This document shows, one piece after another, positions 41,690 through 52,289 of a DNA stretch of 64,000 nucleotides; position 1 is the stretch's first letter, and each line of letters starts with the position of its first letter. This DNA comes from Lepidostoma basale (Eukaryota; Arthropoda; Insecta; Trichoptera; Lepidostomatidae). The notes beneath the pieces are model-generated. The model was not told where the DNA came from, ran no database searches, and saw only the letters and a program-made list of their open reading frames with translations. Where the stretch lies: positions 124,001-188,000 of the forward strand of contig JAHDVF020001519.1 in NCBI GenBank assembly GCA_022606425.2. Direction: 5' to 3'. The translations under genes were made by a program, and so were the position numbers.

Positions 41690-41940
41690 ACATGTGTTCA
41701 ATTAAAAAAATAATAGCTTTGTTTTTGTATTACAACTGTATATGTTTTACGCGACAGCTGTTTCATCAACCTATGTTGACATCATCACGTGTTACAATAA
41801 TATATATTATTTTTAAAATAAAATACAATTGTGATACAAAAACAAAGTTATTTATTTTACAGTTTAAAATGTTAAGGTATCATAGTGTTTCGGCCAAAAC
41901 ATTGGACTATTTAAAAAAAATAATAAATTTTTAAGATAAT
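41690..41940. repeat. P1 unit, core mutated
   Basis: Minus strand 41751-41797: GTGATGA in place of CTGATGA, GTCAAC/GTTGAT stem II, GAA, ACAGCTGT, C. The flank CATAGTGTTTCGGCCAAAAC after it is shared with P1 units at 2270, 3525, 54465 and 54750. Confidence 0.45.
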
Positions 41941-42037
41941 CAAATGATTTTACTGAATTCTCTTGATGGAAGTTCGTTTTAAATAATAATTAAATAAAAC
42001 GATGTTTTTTAACTACTTCCACTTTTGTCTTTATTTA

Positions 42038-42084
42038 GACAGCGACCGGTTTCGCCAGACTTGCTGGCATCGACAGACTGGTGA
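42038..42084 (-). ncRNA. Hammerhead-like motif, P5 (left arm)
   Basis: Minus strand: stem I strand CAGT, core CTGTCGA, extra T, stem II GCCAG/CTGGC, GAA, ACCGGT, C, stem I partner GCTG. The core has U where A6 is expected. Confidence 0.45.
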
Positions 42085-42359
42085 CACTATTGTAAACTTA
42101 GTCCTTTATATACATACAGATCAGGGGTGGTAAACATGATTCTTATCTCGTATGCTGTATCGCTTTCCTGTTTCCGCGTCTATCCAGGATTTTGTCTATC
42201 CACAAAGTCGAAGAGCCAAACTGTCAAGAGAGCCATCGTAAAGGCACAAAAATCGTGGATAGACGCGGAACAGGAAAGTGGTACAGCATACGAGATAAGA
42301 ATCATGTTTACCACCCCTGATCTGTATGTATATAAAGGACTCAGTTTACAATAGTATCA

Positions 42360-42402
42360 CCAGTCTGTCGATGCCAGCGAGTCTGGCGAAACCGGTCGCT
42401 GT
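42360..42402 (+). ncRNA. Hammerhead-like motif, P5 (right arm)
   Basis: CAGT (42361-42364), CTGTCGA (42365-42371), T, GCCAG (42373-42377), loop, CTGGC, GAA, ACCGGT, C (42397), GCTG. All stems pair; only the A6-to-U change and the extra T depart from the hammerhead consensus. Confidence 0.5.
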
Positions 42403-42530
42403 CTAAATAAGGACAAAAAATGGAAGTAGTTAAAAAACATCGTTTTATTTAATTATTATGTTAAATAATAAATTGTATTGTAAATATAACACAAATTAGG
42501 TTTCTTTCAAATAATTATACAACACTTTTA

Positions 42531-43187
42531 ATTGTATCTCAATAGAGACGAAGACGCAAACTGGAAACTGAACATGGATGATTAAGGTGTTTACAGGACT
42601 TATGACCTGTCATTGGTTGGGTTAAGCGCACGCTTTATGTAATTACAACATTCCTCATTCCACCTTTGTTATTATGATCATGCATGACAAATTTTGGAAG
42701 ATGTATATATACTTCAAATCCATATCTATCTTCACGTGTCAGTTTCAATCAGCCATCTATGTAGATTTGATTGCACTTGTGAATTTTTCAAGATTAACCT
42801 ATACAACCGACCCACTAACGCCATCTATGGAGAATGATTTGTATAGGTTATTCTTGAAAAATTCACAAGTGCAATCAAATCTACATAGATGGCTGATTGA
42901 AACTGACACGTGAAGATAGATATGGATTTGTAAATGAAGTATATTTACATCTTCCAAAATTTGTCATGCATGATCATAATAACAAAGGTGGAATGGGGAA
43001 TGTTGTAATTATATAAAGCGTGCCCTTAACCCAACCAATGACAGGTCATAAGTCCTGTAAACATCTTGATCATCCATGTTCAGTTTCCAGTTTGCGTCTT
43101 CGTCTCTATTGAGATTCAATTAAATTTGAATTAACCACCCTTTGGTGAAAATCCAGGATTTCGTATACAGGTATAAGTATACATTTA
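42531..43187. mobile_element. T element with 23-bp flanking repeats
   Basis: A 23-bp direct repeat (CAAATAATTATACAACAC then TTTTA) flanks it at 42508-42530 and 43188-43210 with no mismatch. The order is the reverse of the copy at 4245: arm, inverted arm, then the unpaired GTATAAGTATACATTTAC end. At 42760-42890 the arms meet in a palindrome around TTTTTCAAGATTAACCTATA. The exact long duplication suggests a retro-type insertion and recent age. Confidence 0.75.
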
Positions 43188-43210
43188 CAAATAATTATAC
43201 AACACTTTTA

Positions 43211-43560
43211 TTTGGATTTCCTTTAGTTTATATTATTCACAGTTCCAGAACGATGTCCTTTTTTCGTTTGTCCTGTATTATTTTTCCAAAGAGATTTGGT
43301 CTCTGTGAAGGTATGAGATTAAAAATAGGTCCCTTTTCCGTGTTTTGTCAACCTGCCCAGCGTTAAGTGTAATCTTTTCCTTCCCTTTGGTTTGACCCTC
43401 CTCAGCCGGGACTGGGAGGGACACTTTGGTTCAGAAAACTTTAGTTAAAGGATTTAGTACTACCAGTCACCGAATTATTTTTAATATATTTGAAAATACG
43501 GTATTGTTCTTTGTACATGAAAATACAAAAAAAAGAACTATGCAGAATGATATTTTAATT
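43211..43560. other. No gene recognised
   Basis: CCTCCTCAGCCGGGACTGGG near 43390 is GC-rich but has no frame. No repeat known to me. Confidence 0.3.
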
Positions 43561-43561
43561 C

Positions 43562-44097
43562 ACTAACTAACTAACAAACTAACCATCACGCCGTCTCCCC
43601 GAAGGGGAGGCAGAAATAATGGACTGCCACACTTTTCTTTCCTGACATATTTCTCTCGCTTCCTCAACATTCATACATCGTGTCATGCACGCGCGTCGAT
43701 TTCTCTGACTCCTCACATGGCCGACATTCAATATTTGATTTATTTGATCGTGCCACGTTTTCCTCGGTCTTCCTCTATTTCTGGTTCCATTTACATCATT
43801 AACATACATTTTTTTACCATTCTTTCTTCATTCATTCTTTCCATATGTCCAAACCATCTTAATGATCCTTTCATTATTTTGTTCATGACACCATCATTCG
43901 CACCGCATTCACTTCTTATATTTTCATTCGACACTCTATCATACACAGAGTATCCACACATTCGTCTAAGAGATCTCATTTCTACTGCATTTATTCTACT
44001 TTCATCCTTCTTTTGCCAGTTCCATGCTTCGCTTCCATACATAAGGGTCGGTAGAAAAACACCATTGTGAACTGCCATTCTAGCTTTTTTGGATAGG
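43562..44097 (-). mobile_element. LINE-A1 3' fragment, well preserved
   Basis: Minus-strand frames MAVHNGVFLPTLMYGSEAWN, EMRSLRRMCGYSVYDRVSNE and MERMNEERMVKK (43791-44078), then RGRPRKTWHDQINQILNVGH to ICQERKVWQSI (43579-43809). A single frameshift near 43800 separates the two. Truncated at AAAAGCTAGAATGGC, the same region where the 51170 and 55540 copies begin. Confidence 0.8.
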
Positions 44098-44339
44098 ATC
44101 TTTTAATTATTTCATACAAATTACTTTCATGTACATTGGATTAATTTCTTATATCTGCATTTGACACACATATGTAGACCAAGGTGCTAAGCAACTGTCA
44201 AAGGCGTATTATTTATAAATTTGTTGTTTTGAATTTTCTTCAAAGTAAAATTGAATTTATTCTATATTCGCCTTCTCTTTATGTTGTGGTTTCATATTTA
44301 GTTATTGGAATACACAAAAAAAGTTACTGGAAACAAGAA
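44098..44339. other. No gene recognised
   Basis: AT-rich; nothing seen. Confidence 0.3.
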
Positions 44340-44930
44340 TTTATCGAATGAAAGCAAAAACGGTCGTTCACAATGGAGTTCTGGTCTCAACCTTAGGATA
44401 TGGAAGCGAAGCATGGAAGTGGTAGAAGAAGGATGAGAGCAGAATAAATGCGGTAGAGAAGAGGTCCCTAAGATGGTTGTGTGATAGAACGATATACGAC
44501 AGAATCTCAAATGTTGATATAATAAAGGAATGTAGAGCGGTATTATGAACAAAATTATGAAAGGATCGCTGTATTGGTACTGACATTTGGAGCGCATGGA
44601 TGGAGAATAAATGCTTAAAAAAATATAAAAACTATAAATAAATATTTGTAATGTCTTTTGAGAAAATATATAATACGTAAATGATGTAAATGGAGTACAG
44701 AGTCGAGGCAGACCAAAAAAACCATAGCATGACCAAATTAATCAAATTTTAAAGGTTGGTTATATTAGAAGCAGGAAGAATCGACGTGCGTGTATGATTC
44801 GCTGTATAAATGTGGAGGAATGAAGAGAGGTGTGCCTGGATAGAGTAGTGTGGCGGTCCATTCTCTCTGCCTACCCCTGCGGAGAAATGGCGTGATGGTT
44901 TGTTTTGTTTTGTCTATCATATTTAAATAA
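44340..44930 (+). mobile_element. LINE-A2 3' fragment with a small insert
   Basis: GAATGAAAGCAAAAACGG through ATGGAAGCGAAGCATGGA and AGTCGAGGCAGACC to ATGGCGTGATGGTTTGTTTT. At 44630-44668 about 40 bp (AATATTTGTAATGTCTTTTGAGAAAAT) interrupt the coding order; this text resembles the LINE-F 3' end (minus the tail). Confidence 0.65.
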
Positions 44931-46100
44931 ACCTAATATAACCTTGTTCAATGCCCAAATCTTTGTTAAAAGGTTATGTTATGTTATGTTAAAAAAAAGT
45001 TTAAAATGTGTAAATTGAGTATGTTATAACCGAAACCGGTCATAGTCTTTGATAAATAAAATAAAAAGTTATTATACTAGGTGCAGTAATATTTATTTTA
45101 ATAAAAATGTAATTATTTGAGTAAATTGAATAATGGAATGCTTAATTCTTTTAGCGACACCGGTGAACCGGTTCTAATTTAACCGAATAATTTTCGTAGA
45201 AGTAATTATTTTTCCAATAACATTTTTTTTGCGATACAAAGGTTCTGTCAGCGTGTTTTTTCTTTGTTTGGTATTTACATGTCGTAATCTGTCATATTCA
45301 TCACGACCCCATTTCCCGAAACTGTTGCACACACCTGCGGCCCCGGCAAATAGCCTTAAGGGTAGAGGGTGCTACAACAACACCTCCATTAAGGTACCTA
45401 CTCGAAAGAAGAGTTGCGGAGTTACCACTCAGACCGTTTTACCTGTATTTTTCTGTGTTGCCAGAGTATATTTGAAATTTAAATAAGAGTTTTACATAAT
45501 TTACAAAGTTTCTTTATGCATAGATGAAAAAGTTAATAAATAGATTCTGCTTTTAAGTATCACATTTGTCTATGGCAAAAGTATGTCAAGCTTTTAAATA
45601 CATTAGTATTCAGATTTGGGTCTCGAATATGTATATTTTTTCAACTTTTTATTCCTAATTTAAAAAAAATAAAATCTAAAGAAAAACATCAACATTTATG
45701 CATCCTTTTAACAATATCTAATCAAATTTTCTTATTGCAGAAATATTGATTCAGTTTATTATAAATATAAATATTGATATATAGGCGTAACTGATTGGCA
45801 AAAAGCAAAATAAAGCGGTATAAAAACAAATTAAAGAAGTGCTTATTTATACACTTAAAATTTAAATATCAAGGCTGTAAAATAAATTCTATTATAATAT
45901 CATTGATTTTAATCATATGGTAGACGTTATTTTTATTGGAAAAAGAAATACAGACGTATTTATTGTTAAATTAAAAAATATGTATAATTCAAAATGTCGT
46001 ATTTATTAAAAAAAAAAATAGTATTGTTATTTTAAATTACATGGTAGAAGCTCATTGCAAATTATATAAAAAAAAAATATATGCATATTTAATTAAAATC
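44931..46100. other. Mostly unique, one GC-richer island
   Basis: 45290-45440 has CACACCTGCGGCCCCGGCAA and open frames on plus (85 codons from 45229), with weak similarity (HTPAAP) to a minus-strand frame at 57640-57844. A P-type half motif, CCGAAACCGGTCATAG, lies at 45030. The remainder is AT-rich. Confidence 0.3.
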
Positions 46101-46107
46101 CACTCTG

Positions 46108-46170
46108 TGTCTTCGACCGGTTTCGGCAGCTCGTTGTCATCTTCTGGTCTGTTGGTCCGGACCAGGAGAT
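46108..46170 (-). repeat. P7 motif
   Basis: Minus strand: ACCAGAAGATGACAACGAGC, TGCCGAAACCGGTCGAAGA. The palindrome is intact; core CAGAAGA. A partial facing copy follows (GGACCAGGAGATGGCACC). Confidence 0.45.
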
Positions 46171-46384
46171 GGCACCCATTTATTTACTAAATATGCATTT
46201 GAAAATAAAATTACATTTAATATTATTTTCTCTATTTATATTTATACAAATTATTTTTATATGTCACGTCACAAAACAAATGCTTAATGCGATATCATAT
46301 ATCTCTAATGCGTCGAGATTACAAAATTAAATTGCGTTGAGATTGGGTATTGGAATCATGTCTATTTTACTATTGCAATTAAAT

Positions 46385-46590
46385 CAATCCACCGATCATT
46401 GAAGAGAAAATAGAGGATCGACGAGGTGTTGGCAGGTGGCGAATCTCCTGGCTCCACTAGAAAAGGAACTGGAATAGATTGAGGAGCGTTAAGGAGCTGT
46501 TTCGAGCTGCCAGGGACATAAAAGCCTACCCTCAGCTGATAGTCAACGCTAGTTGAGACCTGACATGACTCCAGAAGAAGAAGAAGACAT
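46385..46590 (+). mobile_element. LINE-D 3' fragment
   Basis: GAAAATAGAGGATCGACGAG, AGGAGCTGTTTCGAGCTGCC and GTCAACGCTAGTTGAGACCT follow the order of the 62-kb copy. Ends AGAAGAAGAAG. Confidence 0.6.
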
Positions 46591-47400
46591 AATTTACGTA
46601 AATAATCCTTGCGAAAACTATTTTAATGTTACATGATGCCAAATATTCATTTGACGTATAAAAATAAGAAAAATAAAGGACACACATCGAATTTCATATC
46701 TAATATCGGCAGTAAAATAAAATATTAATATCGAAAAACGGCAAAACCGCGGCGGCGCGGAATAGCGTGACATGAGCGTGACGTCACATGCGAGATCGGG
46801 GATACTGAACCTTCCCATTTCCCGCCTATTTTCAATAAACTCGCGGGAGAACGTATCAGATAAAATTAAAAAAAAGTCTCATTGAATTTCCTTATTCGGA
46901 TTTCTTCATAAAAATGACGGATTTGATTAAATCTTACGTATCCTAACTCGTTACAAAGAGGGATTTTACGAGTTTCAGTGATAACATAAAGGGGGCTGTG
47001 GAAATTACGCGGGAACTGAAGGAAAATCGCTGTACAGCCAGAGGCACGTTACGATGTCTCGAAACCATCAAAGCCCTAGAAAACGCTTTTAAAATGGGCG
47101 TTCCAAACCCTAAATTGCCTCAAAAACTTAGGCGAACCTTTGTAAATCAGAAGAAAACATGGCATATTGTCTATTGTACTTTCAAGAATAGTACTTCTCT
47201 AAGCTTTTAAAATTTCCATTTCGATTGTTTTTGTTGACGTTAAAATTATTACAAGTGTTGAAGTTCTTGCATTATTTGAGTGGAATTGGTGCTTGAGACT
47301 GAGACAGTAACAATAGTATTTATTATTTCTTGAGCAATGATGTTAAACTACATATTATATAATGATTACGTATGAAAACGTCTGTTTTCTAAGAGTTTTA
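46591..47400. other. Apparently single-copy DNA
   Basis: 46738-46850 is GC-rich (CCGCGGCGGCGCGGAATAGC) and has TGACGTCA at 46779-46786. 46998-47210 is open for 70 codons (MEITRELKENRCTARGT), without a known domain. It could hold a small exon, but no splice pair stands out. Confidence 0.3.
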
Positions 47401-47660
47401 TTATAGTTTATATGTATAACGTGTCTCGCCTTTCTTAGTCATTATCAAAGGATTAGACCATTGTTTTGTCCAAAATACAATGAGTTTATGCTATATAAAT
47501 AGTATATCTGATGATGCCAACATCGGTTGGCGAAACAACTGTCGCGACATTCTCAAAAAGTGTATTCTAAAAAATCGTGATATTATGACAGGGTTTAATT
47601 GAAAGGTTGGATATTGCCTTAGAAAAAATACTTCTAGAAAACAGACGTTTTTATTCATAT
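47400..47660. repeat. P4 unit interrupted by a P1 unit
   Basis: A P4 minus-strand motif (GTGTCTCGCCTTTCTTAGTC, ATTATCAAAGG) is followed at once by P1 text (TTAGACCATTGTTTTGTCC) and then returns to P4 flank (ATTGCCTTAGAAAAAATACT, AGAAAACAGACGTTTTTATT). A P1 element has inserted into P4. Confidence 0.5.
47500..47549 (+). ncRNA. Hammerhead-like ribozyme motif, P1 family
   Basis: CTGATGA at 47508-47514, extra T, stem II GCCAAC/GTTGGC fully paired with loop ATCG, GAA, ACAACTGT, C. The 8-base palindrome has one mismatch (ACAACTGT). Core intact. Confidence 0.6.
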
Positions 47661-48054
47661 TAATTAAATAACAATAATATAATATTTTTTATAATTTTCA
47701 TATGAAGCACGTACTTTGTAGTTAGACATATTGAAATTTTTAAATATGGTTAATAAAATTAAATAAACTCTTTGTATTTTAACCACAGATGTTTTAATAT
47801 TTCGAGCCAACTTGTTTCGCTTGTACATACGTTTCATTAGGGCCATATAAAATATCAACGTGCAGTTTTTATATTGCCCTGGTGAAACATTCATATAAGC
47901 AAAACTAATCGGTTTCAATAATTATTACTTTTTCATGATTAAAGTGTATATTTTCCTTTATAAATATTAATAACAATGTAGTTTGCGTAAGCAATGAAAT
48001 GAATCCATATTAATTTTTAATATGCTGAAGGCGGACACTCTGGAATTCCATAAT
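47661..48054. repeat. P8-type remnant in AT-rich DNA
   Basis: GCCAACTTGTTTCGCTTGTA at 47813 and TACGTTTCATTAGGGC are the reversed 3' half and core of P8, both mutated. Otherwise nothing. Confidence 0.35.
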
Positions 48055-48260
48055 GACGGAAGGGTAGGCAGAGAGAATGGACAGTCACACTAATCTAAGC
48101 CGACATACTTCTCTAACTTCCTACACATTCATACGACGGTCATACACGAACGACTTATTTCATGCTCCACCTTTAAAATTTGATTAATTTGGTCAAGCCA
48201 TGTTTTCCGCGGTCTTCATCGAGTCCGTTATCCATTCCTATCGTTAACGTGAATTTTAGT
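48055..48260 (-). mobile_element. LINE-A2 3' fragment
   Basis: GGAAGGGTAGGCAGAGAGAA through GTTTTCCGCGGTCTTC; the tail itself is missing. Confidence 0.5.
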
Positions 48261-48479
48261 TAGTCTAGGAAAGTGGTTGGATAGTGTAATCAAGAAAATT
48301 ATTACGATTTTTTTTTAAGAATTCAATATTTTTTTTTTCACTTTTGAGTTGAGTTTTCTTGACATTTTTCGAAGGTTTTACCTCTTCGTCATAAGGAGAA
48401 CGATATACATATTATATAATATAATGAGTGTTAATTTAAACAGTGTTTTAGTTCATTTAAACTAATTGATTCGAAGGAA

Positions 48480-48660
48480 AACTTCAGTTTTCTAAAAAAA
48501 ATGTTATATTTTGTGTGAATGGCATGTTTCGCCTTTCTAAGGCATAATCAAATGTTTCGCCTGTCTAAAGCATTATCAAAAGACACATAATGCTTTAGAC
48601 AACCGTAACATGCCATTCACATAAAATATAACAAAACTTATAGAAATCAGAAATTTTTAA
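48480..48660. repeat. P4 foldback, rearranged
   Basis: CATGTTTCGCCTTTCTAAGG (48523), then TGTTTCGCCTGTCTAAAGC (48553) and, facing it, ATAATGCTTTAGACAACCGT. Three half units are present, so one arm is duplicated. Confidence 0.45.
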
Positions 48661-48735
48661 TCGTATTAATTATTAAATACATATTTAAAATATTATAAAA
48701 TTGTTTACAAATATTGTCAGTTTTGACAGATGTTA

Positions 48736-48782
48736 TAATATCGCTGAGGAAGGACCGGTTGTCCGAAACATGTCTAATATTT
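48736..48782 (+). ncRNA. Hammerhead-like ribozyme motif, P2 family
   Basis: AATATCG, CTGAGGA (48744-48750), extra A, GGAC/GTCC with loop CGGTT, GAA, ACATGT, C (48774), TAATAT. Stem I pairs outside one mismatch next to the core. All catalytic positions kept. Confidence 0.65.
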
Positions 48783-49344
48783 ATTTTAAACATTTTTAAA
48801 GTAAGTGTTGTATATACGTATATATGTATTAAAGTAAGTATACAAAAAATAAAAAGACAAATAAAACATCTACTCGTACAACACAATGTATGGCGAACAT
48901 AGAAGAAATGAATTTATTGTTCAAGAAACAATTCGGAAAAATTTTCTTAATTAAATTAAATATTTTAAGAATACGTAGTTTTACAGTAATACTAAAAATT
49001 GTATTCAGATTTTTAATGCACTGTTTTCGTTAAGTAATTTACCATAAGGTTTATTTTAGCTTATTCTTTCTCACACAAATTAAATAATTGCATGTCTAGT
49101 TTACATTTAATTTTTTTTAAGTAAAGGGTGATTAGACCCCCAACGGGATTGTTAGGGGTTAAAATGGGACACTTCCAGGAAGTTGGCAGTTTACTCACGT
49201 CTCTTATTTACGATAGCCTATCACGATGGAGGATTGAATGATATGGCATAAACAATACATGCTCTTATGTTATTTCCTTTCTTTGTGAGATTAAGTGTCG
49301 AGTGGAAATGGGTGTACGAGTATGCTAATCGAAAGCAGAGTATA
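48783..49344. other. No gene recognised
   Basis: P2 flank to about 48905, then AT-rich unique sequence. Confidence 0.3.
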
Positions 49345-49845
49345 TTTCTTCTTCTTCTTCTTCTGCTTTATTTAGAACTGTGTCCTGTTATTTCTCGGAG
49401 CCTGTTCCTGGGATACAGATGTCCAACTGTCTCACCATCTTTTAGGTGGTCTTACTGCCTGTCGATTTCCTGTTGGTACTTTATTTGCGGCTATATTGAT
49501 CACTCTTTCAGAACATGCTCTTTCCACATGATCTCTCCAGTAGCATCTTCTCAGTCTTCCCCATCGCACGACATCTTCCACATTGCAAATCTTTATTATT
49601 TCAGAATTTCTTATTTTATCTTGGAGTGTCGTTCCCGCAATAGATCGGAGAGCCTTCATTTCTGTGGTTCTTAGGAGACTTTTTGTTCTGATGGTATCAG
49701 CTCTCGTTTCTATTCCAAATGTCATTATAGGATGTACGCATGTTTTGTAGATTTGAATTTTGCTCTCCTTTAGCATATTTTTATTTTTCCAAACAGCATT
49801 CGTTAAGCAGCCAGCCACAACGGCGGCCCTGTTTGTTAGTTCAGA
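49345..49845 (-). mobile_element. LINE-B 3' fragment with open frame
   Basis: A 128-codon minus-strand frame (49432-49818): MAGCLTNAVWKNKNMLKESK, THPIMTFGIETRADT-type text, ALRSIAGTTLQDKIRN, RRCYWRDHVERACSERVINI and VRPPKRW. Tail GAAGAAGAAGAAG. Almost identical to the copies at 15420 and 30165. Confidence 0.7.
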
Positions 49846-49859
49846 GTATATATATGTTG

Positions 49860-50340
49860 AGTTATTATTCTTCTTCTTCTCTATTTAGACATTTGGTCCT
49901 TTCTGTAATTCGTAGTCCCAGCTATCCTTCCATCCCTTTGGCGGTCTTTCGAGGGGACGATAGCCAACAGGAATCTGATGCACCACAACGTGTGGGATTC
50001 TGATGGGATCCATTCTTTGCACGTGTGCATATCAGTGTCTTTTGTGTTGTCTGCTCCATCTTAGAATATCTTTCACTTCGCAGATTTCGTGGATAGCCGT
50101 GTTCCTCACCCTATTTCGAAGAGTCTTTCCTGCTATCATCCTCAGCGTCCGCATCTCTGCCACCCGTACTTTAGCCTTCGTTCTTGTGATATCCGCTTTG
50201 GTCTCAATGCCATATGTCAATATAGGCCTTATGCAGGTTATCTACCTTACTGTCAGTTCTCAAAAACATGTATTTATTCTTCCATGTGGTCTTATTGAGA
50301 CAGCCTGATACCACTGAAGCTTTGCTGGCTTGTATTGCAA
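49860..50340 (-). mobile_element. LINE-B-related 3' fragment, second subfamily
   Basis: Minus strand TYGIETKADITRTKAKVRVA, EMRTLRMIAGKTLRNR and REICEVKDILRWSRQ; matches the plus copy at 37935. Head-to-tail after the LINE-B copy at 49345. Confidence 0.65.
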
Positions 50341-50474
50341 CTTGATGAAATTAATAATTTTATTCTGCTCTATTCACTCACATGAATGAAATTTTTGAAG
50401 AAAAAAAAAACTTTTTTCGAGAGATCATTACAGAAAAAGCATCTCTGTCCTGCGCTATTTAAAACATGATTTCA

Positions 50475-50730
50475 ACTTTCCTCATTCCCGTTCAATCCCT
50501 TATATTTCGCAGTCTTCCACAACTCCCCACCGTCCCTCTATCTTGCCCATGATTATCAGCCGATGGGGGTTGTATTTTCTCCCCTAAGCACATGACCCAA
50601 ATACGAGTACGAGACCTTTCTAACCTTCACACTCAAAAATAGTTTTCTATTGGCTTCGGTTCTCTGTAGTGCATCTGAATTATTGACCTTATCCGTCCAC
50701 GATATACGCAGCATTACTATTTTTCATAAT
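50475..50730 (-). mobile_element. LINE-D 3' fragment, decayed
   Basis: Reverse-oriented text ATTTTCTCCCCTAAGCACAT, CTCTGTAGTGCATCTG and CCGTCCACGATATACGCAGC corresponds to the LINE-D block GEKYHL..., VLQRA and MLRIPWTD. No tail. Confidence 0.5.
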
Positions 50731-50744
50731 CAACATGAATATTT

Positions 50745-51075
50745 TTGTACATTGTTTATTTATTCATTTATATTTAAAATAAAATAGAAATAAAAACACT
50801 GCACTTTGTTTTTCACCACCATGCGGTTATTTTATACATAGAAATGTGCTATTTCTGGAGGTAAACATTTTTCGAATATACCTGCCCCTGTTTTATTCCC
50901 CCTTCTTCTCTTTCTATCATGTAAATCTTTGTTGTTGTTCTGTTATTACGAAGCCCTGAGGAAGCTTGGTTACAAGCGAAACTAGTCGGCAATTCAAATA
51001 ACCGTATAGTGGTGAAAAACAAAGTGCAGTATTTTTATTTCTATTTTATTTTAAATATAAATAATAAAACCAATT
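50745..51075. repeat. P8 foldback element
   Basis: Left arm AAAACACTGCACTTTGTTTT then CACCACCATGCGGTTA (~50795-50830) and right arm ATAACCGTATAGTGGTGAAA then ACAAAGTGCAG (~50998-51032) are inverted. The right arm carries a full ribozyme motif; the left keeps none that I can see. Confidence 0.6.
50950..50994 (+). ncRNA. Hammerhead-like ribozyme motif, P8 family
   Basis: Stem I strand GCC, CTGAGGA (50956-50962), extra A, GCTTG/CAAGC stem II around GTTA, GAA, ACTAGT, C (50987), stem I partner GGC. Complete, with a short stem I. Confidence 0.65.
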
Positions 51076-51169
51076 AAAATGTCTTACCACAAAGTGAATG
51101 CTTCATACAAAAATTGAATTTTAATTATTCAATACCAATTTTTACTTTATTTTATCAAAATATCTAGCC

Positions 51170-51710
51170 TATCTAGCCTATCCAAAAAAGCTAAAATGGC
51201 AGTGCATAATGGTGTTCTTGTGCCGACCCTTATGTATGGAAGTGAAGCATGGAACTAGCAAAAGAAGGATGAAAGTAGAATAAATGCAGTAGAAATGAGA
51301 TCTCTAAGAAGAATGTGTGACAAATCTGAATATGATAGAGTGACAAATTCAAGTATAAGAAGTGAATGTGCGAATTAAAATGTTATGAACAAAATAAAGA
51401 AAGAGTCCTTAAGATGGTTTGGACACATGGAAAGAATGAGTGAAGACAGAATGGTAAAGAAGGTTTATGTAAACGGCGTGAACGGAGCTAGAAATAGAGG
51501 AAGGCCGAGGAAAACGTGGCACGATCAAATCAATCAAATATACAATGTCGGTCACGTGAGGAATCGGAGAAATTGACGTGCGTGCATGACAAGATGTATA
51601 AATGTAGAGGAAGCGAGAGAAATATGTCAGGACAGAACAGTGTGGCGTTCCATTCTTTCTGCCTATCCCTCCGGGGAGACGGCGTGATGGTTAGTTAGTT
51701 TTTATCAAAA
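51170..51710 (+). mobile_element. LINE-A1 3' fragment
   Basis: TATCCAAAAAAGCTAAAATG through a TAG in the EAWNWQK block, then MERMSEDRMVKKVYVNGVNG and GRPRKTWHDQINQ to GACGGCGTGATGGTTAGTTA. Resembles the 18970 copy (SEDRMV, NGVNGARNRGRPR), defining a sublineage with that one and 53195. Confidence 0.7.
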
Positions 51711-52280
51711 TAATTGAAATGTTTTTTTGTCATTTTTTATACACGTTCCAACATATCTACCAACAGTGGTATTTACGCATGTATATTTCCTTAAATTCCC
51801 TTCCGTGCAATACCTTACATCGATAAGACCCATTTCACTTCCCGCGTATTTCTCTGTTCAATTCTTCCATTTCCCTTTATAAATAAAACATTATTTTCAT
51901 TTCAATTTTCGTGCACGCGGAATTCTCTGGCAATCTTTCTGGAACTTGTCGTGTCAAATTTAGTGTAAGGAAAATTTAATCTGTTTTCTTGTCGCGGTGG
52001 GACTAGCAAGTCTCCCCACCGCGGAAAATATACAGTTTCCACGTGTCATTATGATTTTCCATAAAATTTACCATAAAACATACAGACATTACCGTTTTTC
52101 GGAGGTGATGACGAAAGTATGAAGCGTTATATTGTCTAAACTAGCTCACGAATCAAAATAAAGCTTCCCGAAGGGATATACGGAACGGATATACAGCTAT
52201 ACTTTTCTCTCATTTTATTTATTTTTGCGTTTTTTTTAGATAATCAAAGATCTTACTGAAATCTCTTGATGGAAGTTCAT
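51711..52280. other. No gene; one strong hairpin
   Basis: CGCGGTGGGA (51993-52002) pairs with TCCCCACCGCG (52012-52022) across about 9 bases. No U-run follows and no repeat partner is known, so its role is unclear. Flanks are AT-rich and appear unique. Confidence 0.4.
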
Positions 52281-52289
52281 TTTAAATAT

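Larger units (their letters stand above)
41983..42459. repeat. P5 foldback element, ~190-bp arms
   Basis: Left arm from TAATAATTAAATAAAACGA to CGCGTCTATCC (~42192) and right arm from GGATAGACGCGG (~42250) to 42459 are inverted copies with few differences. The loop is about 50 bp. Each arm has an outer ribozyme-like motif and an inner CATGATTCTTATCTCGTATG block, which also recurs next to the P5 motif at 63385. Confidence 0.75.

Noticed and set aside
45229..45486. 85-codon plus-strand frame as a gene
   Set aside because: No domain, no splice context and no close copy; kept only as a low-interest observation.
46779..46786. TGACGTCA as a CRE promoter element
   Set aside because: A single palindromic 8-mer (another at 29303) without a nearby gene or TATA/initiator context is expected by chance.
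46998..47210. 70-codon frame MEITRELKENRCTARG as a small gene
   Set aside because: Composition is plausible, but there is no recognised domain or flanking splice or promoter signal.
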